This document shows positions 4,685 through 7,031 of a stretch of DNA of 7,031 nucleotides, one piece after another. The translations under genes and the position numbers were made by a program. Below the pieces are notes generated by a model. That model was not told the DNA's origin, searched no databases, and was given only the letters and a program-made list of their open reading frames with translations. Position 1 is the first letter of the stretch, and each line of letters begins with the position of its first letter. This DNA comes from Candidatus Hermodarchaeota archaeon (GTDB taxonomy: Archaea > Asgardarchaeota > Hermodarchaeia > Hermodarchaeales > Hermodarchaeaceae). Location of the stretch: assembly GCA_016840185.1 (NCBI GenBank), contig JAEOSV010000291.1, positions 1 to 7,031 on the forward strand. The letters run 5' to 3'.

Positions 4685-5815
4685 GTGAAGGCGGTGTTGA
4701 AGCATCTGGTTTGCTCCTTGACTCTGAAACGGCTTGGTTTTACTTTTCTGATTTTATGGTTACTCTCCTCAGGTTTGGGGATGACCTCTCTGGCAACTAC
4801 CATCTCCCCAGATACCAACACCGATCCCTATGTTGGCGATTCGTGTACAATCTTCACTGCGACAGCTGGAAATCGAGTCTTCTTTGGAAATAATGAAGAT
4901 TACAGGTTATGGGGAATTTACGCTTGGTTTGTTCCTGCGCAAACGGTTAGGATCTTTACAAGTAATGTAGAAGTCTATGGAGCAGTCTTTTTCGGGTTTG
5001 ATGAGAATGGTGATCCAGCAGATGGCTATCCCCAAGGTGGCATGAACGATCAAGGGTTGTGCGTGGATGGCAATGGGCTGGGACCCTATACGATCAATCC
5101 TCATCCTGAACGTCAACCCCCTTCCTGTTCTCTCATGGCTCAGGTCCTGTGGGAGTGTGCGACGATTGATGAGGTGGAAGCGTGGTTTCTCACCCACACA
5201 ATTGGTAGCTCAATGAATTATCAGTTGCATTATGCTGATGCAAATGGAGATGCTGTGGTAGTAAGTGCAGGTCTCGACAACGAAATTGCCTTTACTCGAA
5301 TAGAATCCAATCCCTGCCTGGTATCGACCAATATCAACGTCGCTGACACAACACGAGACGTCTATGATTGTTGGCGATACACAACGTCAATGACTATGCT
5401 CACAGGAATTTCTACGGAAAATGATCTGACTGCTGAAGTGTGTCGCGACGTTCTCAATGCTGTGCATCAAGACGGAACTTATGCCACAAAATATAGCAAC
5501 GTGTTTGATTGTGTGAATCTTGATATCTTTTTATGGTATGATCGAGACTTTTCTCGAACCGCATCATTGAATTTAGAAACAGAATTAGCGGCCGTGCAAC
5601 CTGGAGTCACAGGGTATTTCGAACACGATCCCTTATTTGGGGCTTTCACTACTGATGGTGATATCTACTATCGGAAACTTGCAATAACAGATCTTTTTGC
5701 ACCAGGTGTTCCTATTGCTCCAATCCATGTTTTACTCATTGCCGTTGGACTCGTCGCTTTGGTTCTTACCGTTAGTGTTGTTATTATGTTCCGACGAAAG
5801 CGAAACATAGGCTAG
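4685..5815 (+). CDS. Secreted, membrane-anchored Ntn hydrolase (C45/choloylglycine-hydrolase-like)
   Basis: A 376-residue protein with a basic start and hydrophobic signal (about 16-37, ending S-L-A), an extracellular catalytic domain, and a C-terminal helix (about 346-369) followed by R-R-K-R, so it should be anchored with the enzyme outside the cell. The catalytic domain resembles Ntn hydrolases that cleave linear amides, such as penicillin V acylase, acyl-CoA:6-aminopenicillanate acyltransferase-like and dipeptidase-like proteins. It has CTIFTA (54-59) with Cys54 as likely nucleophile, FFGNNEDY (66-73), QGGMNDQGLCVDGNGL (117-132), YQLHYADANGDAVVV (179-193), STNIN (214-218) and a closing YDRDFSRT segment (285-292). 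Cys54 must become the N-terminus, so about 16 residues after the signal peptide would be a propeptide. The ectodomain has eight Cys, and some may form disulphides. The start is GTG at 4685, apparently leaderless. The substrate is unknown: an N-acyl amide, small peptide or acyl-homoserine-lactone-like compound are options. Confidence 0.75.
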   Translation: MKAVLKHLVCSLTLKRLGFTFLILWLLSSGLGMTSLATTISPDTNTDPYVGDSCTIFTATAGNRVFFGNNEDYRLWGIYAWFVPAQTVRIFTSNVEVYGAVFFGFDENGDPADGYPQGGMNDQGLCVDGNGLGPYTINPHPERQPPSCSLMAQVLWECATIDEVEAWFLTHTIGSSMNYQLHYADANGDAVVVSAGLDNEIAFTRIESNPCLVSTNINVADTTRDVYDCWRYTTSMTMLTGISTENDLTAEVCRDVLNAVHQDGTYATKYSNVFDCVNLDIFLWYDRDFSRTASLNLETELAAVQPGVTGYFEHDPLFGAFTTDGDIYYRKLAITDLFAPGVPIAPIHVLLIAVGLVALVLTVSVVIMFRRKRNIG

Positions 5816-5824
5816 CATGGCGCC

Positions 5825-6535
5825 TTAGAATTCAATAAGTTTCGGAAGCTTTCTGGCCACCTCTACAGAGTGTGCAGCTTCCTTCGGAAGAGGTGCAATT
5901 CCGTCAAAGCCCGTTTTCTCTACAAATTCGATTAACATCAATCGAAGGGCTTCTGAATCCCATTTTGCCATCTTCTCAAGGGTGTCAACACCAGCATCGT
6001 AGTATAGTCGAGCACGAATCCCTTTGACTCCAGGTAATCGTGCAAGGTCTGAGAGTTTTACATATTCTAAAATTGCCTCTTCGGGAATTTCAGTCCGTTT
6101 TGATAGTTCAGTTCGTTGGGCAGGTGTAGCTCCTCGTTCCCGCAATTGCTTAATATCGCGGATTCCGTTTGCCTCAAGTTTAGCGGCATAATCTACGTTC
6201 ACGCCTCTGAATTCCCGAATACGGAAATCCGTTCGGGTTTTTGAAGTTCGTTCTTCTCGGAGTTCGGATGCCCGTATGGTCATTTTTCGATTCCCTGTAA
6301 ATCGGTAGTAATATCGAATCCCCCAAAGTTGTCCCTTGGCTGACTTCTCTTCTTCTTGTTCATACCAATCAACATAAGTTTCCAAATCTTCAGGGGTGGC
6401 GCCATCAAGCTCTTTTCCATCAGCGAATTTTATCAGATATGCCTCATAACTCCGGACGATACGCATAACATTTTCAGCAGTATGTGGTTTTCGTCCACCC
6501 CGTTTTAGAAACGTCTGAAATCCTTCTTCATCCAA
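5825..6535 (-). CDS. DUF4332 helix-hairpin-helix protein with integrase-SAM-like N-terminus
   Basis: A 236-residue soluble protein in two parts. Residues 1-100 look like the SAM-like (core-binding) helical domain of tyrosine recombinases: FQTFLKRGGRKPHTAENVM (6-24), a Tyr-rich helix and an L-W-G-I-R-Y-Y-Y-R-F stretch (70-79). Residues 108-236 match DUF4332, which carries helix-hairpin-helix elements: VDYAAKLEANGI (114-125) and LARLPGVKGIRARLYYDAGV (164-183), then TGFDGIAPLPKEA (208-220). No recombinase catalytic domain (Arg-His-Arg-Tyr) is present. Both parts suggest DNA or nucleic-acid binding, with the exact role unknown. A stop codon lies two codons before the TTG at 6535 and no in-frame ATG occurs until residue 24, inside the conserved domain, so TTG is the start. 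GGTG lies nine bases upstream. The stop is 9 bases from that of the convergent Ntn hydrolase gene. Confidence 0.75.
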   Translation of the reverse strand: MDEEGFQTFLKRGGRKPHTAENVMRIVRSYEAYLIKFADGKELDGATPEDLETYVDWYEQEEEKSAKGQLWGIRYYYRFTGNRKMTIRASELREERTSKTRTDFRIREFRGVNVDYAAKLEANGIRDIKQLRERGATPAQRTELSKRTEIPEEAILEYVKLSDLARLPGVKGIRARLYYDAGVDTLEKMAKWDSEALRLMLIEFVEKTGFDGIAPLPKEAAHSVEVARKLPKLIEF

Positions 6536-6578
6536 TCCCTAAACACCGTCCACTTGCATCTGCTATTAAGGGTTTAGT

Positions 6579-6590
6579 CTTTTATTTTTT
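6579..6590 (-). promoter_or_regulatory. A-rich TATA-like region of the DUF4332 gene
   Basis: On the minus strand this reads AAAAAATAAAAG, about 45-55 bases before the TTG at 6535. It could place a start of transcription near 6555 with a leader of about 20 bases that includes GGTG (6548-6545). The match to box A is weak, so read-through from the gene at 6622-7031 is an alternative. Confidence 0.3.
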
Positions 6591-6621
6591 CACTTGAGTG
6601 TATTCTCTTCTGATTATTAGT

Positions 6622-7031
6622 TCATCTTGTTTGGTGAAGGGGCAATTCTGTTGGTCTCGGAGCCGTTGACACTGGACGTTCCAGAACACCGAGTGCCAAA
6701 TACAGCTTATGAAGTTGCAAAGAAACGTGTTTAGTTATCCGGCCAAGTATCCGGATGAGTGCTAAAAGGTAAATTGTATTCAATGGACATAATAAAAGAA
6801 TGAGAATGAAATTAGACCAAAGTAGCTGGTGGTAGGGGATGAAATAGAACGGAGTGATTGCAATCATAAAGGGCTCAGGAATGACCTCTTCATTAGTTCT
6901 AGATGAGTGGGCGATGCGGAGATGTAAGAGGTTGATTCGTGTTGCCGTGGTTTCGTTAACTGCCATAACATGAATATTGCCACTCCCGCTTGCTTCAAAT
7001 ACTAAATGTTGAATCGGAACACGTGCTTCGG
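6622..7031 (-). CDS. C-terminal part of an unrecognised membrane protein (5' end off right edge)
   Basis: The minus-strand frame is open from the window edge (first whole codon at 7029-7027) to TGA at 6624-6622, giving 135 residues with no start needed inside the window. An internal ATG at 6966 is probably not the start, because the 21 residues before it continue the same pattern. The first 45 or so residues look like the end of a beta-rich, water-exposed domain (V-F-E-A-S-G-S-G-N-I-H-V-M-A-V-N-E-T). A mildly hydrophobic, aromatic stretch (about 54-70) and a strong transmembrane helix (about 73-95) follow, then a basic tail of about 40 residues ending in P-L-H-Q-T-R. This suits an extracellular domain anchored by a C-terminal helix with a cytoplasmic tail. 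I do not recognise the family. It reads in the same direction as the DUF4332 gene, 86 bases upstream of it. Confidence 0.5.
   Translation of the reverse strand, partial: EARVPIQHLVFEASGSGNIHVMAVNETTATRINLLHLRIAHSSRTNEEVIPEPFMIAITPFYFIPYHQLLWSNFILILLLCPLNTIYLLALIRILGRITKHVSLQLHKLYLALGVLERPVSTAPRPTELPLHQTR

Noticed and set aside
5825..6535. Reading the DUF4332 protein as a phage or transposon integrase
   Set aside because: Only the core-binding-like part is present; there is no catalytic domain and no flanking repeats or attachment sites are visible.
1..7031. Defence system, CRISPR array, tRNA or mobile element
   Set aside because: No spaced repeat array, no cloverleaf-like sequence, no transposase or nuclease motif and no terminal repeats could be found. 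The two methyltransferases are not paired with restriction or effector genes.

Overview
The window looks like a piece of an archaeal chromosome. Several genes are preceded by AT-rich TATA-type boxes 20-35 bases upstream of the start region. At least three starts look leaderless or nearly so, and others have GGTGA or GGAGG ribosome-binding sites. I see no bacterial -35/-10 pattern and no strong hairpin-plus-U terminator. The mix of proteins (DUF4332 helix-hairpin-helix protein, DinB-like protein, small membrane methyltransferase, surface Ntn hydrolase, MFS carrier) and an intermediate base composition (judged by eye) would fit an Asgard archaeon such as a Thorarchaeia-type lineage. That assignment is inference, because no marker gene is present.

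Layout from left to right. Positions 1-361 (-) hold the N-terminal 120 residues of an ATC-hydrolase-family protein that runs off the left edge. A 305-base divergent spacer (362-666) carries TATA-like boxes and two 17-bp inverted repeats of identical geometry. A 12-TM-type MFS carrier with a Pro/Glu-rich tail follows (667-2238, +). It converges on a membrane methyltransferase of the ICMT/PEMT type (2294-2821, -). That gene is divergent from a DinB-superfamily protein (2894-3415, +), and the two appear to share one symmetrical TATA element. A two-helix mini membrane protein (3497-3694, -) and a soluble SAM methyltransferase (3793-4599, +) form a second divergent pair around a shared TATA box. 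Next is a secreted, C-terminally anchored Ntn hydrolase (4685-5815, +) with a leaderless GTG start. It ends only 9 bases from the stop of a DUF4332 protein on the other strand (5825-6535, -). The right edge carries the last 135 codons of an unrecognised membrane protein (6622-7031, -).

The genes are mostly single units with their own promoters, alternating in strand. I do not see an operon or a multi-gene system. Two methyltransferases and several envelope proteins sit close together, but nothing in the sequence ties them into one pathway. There is no tRNA, rRNA, CRISPR array, transposase or integrase that I can support. The most distinctive signals are regulatory: bidirectional TATA elements in two divergent spacers, and paired palindromes in the third.
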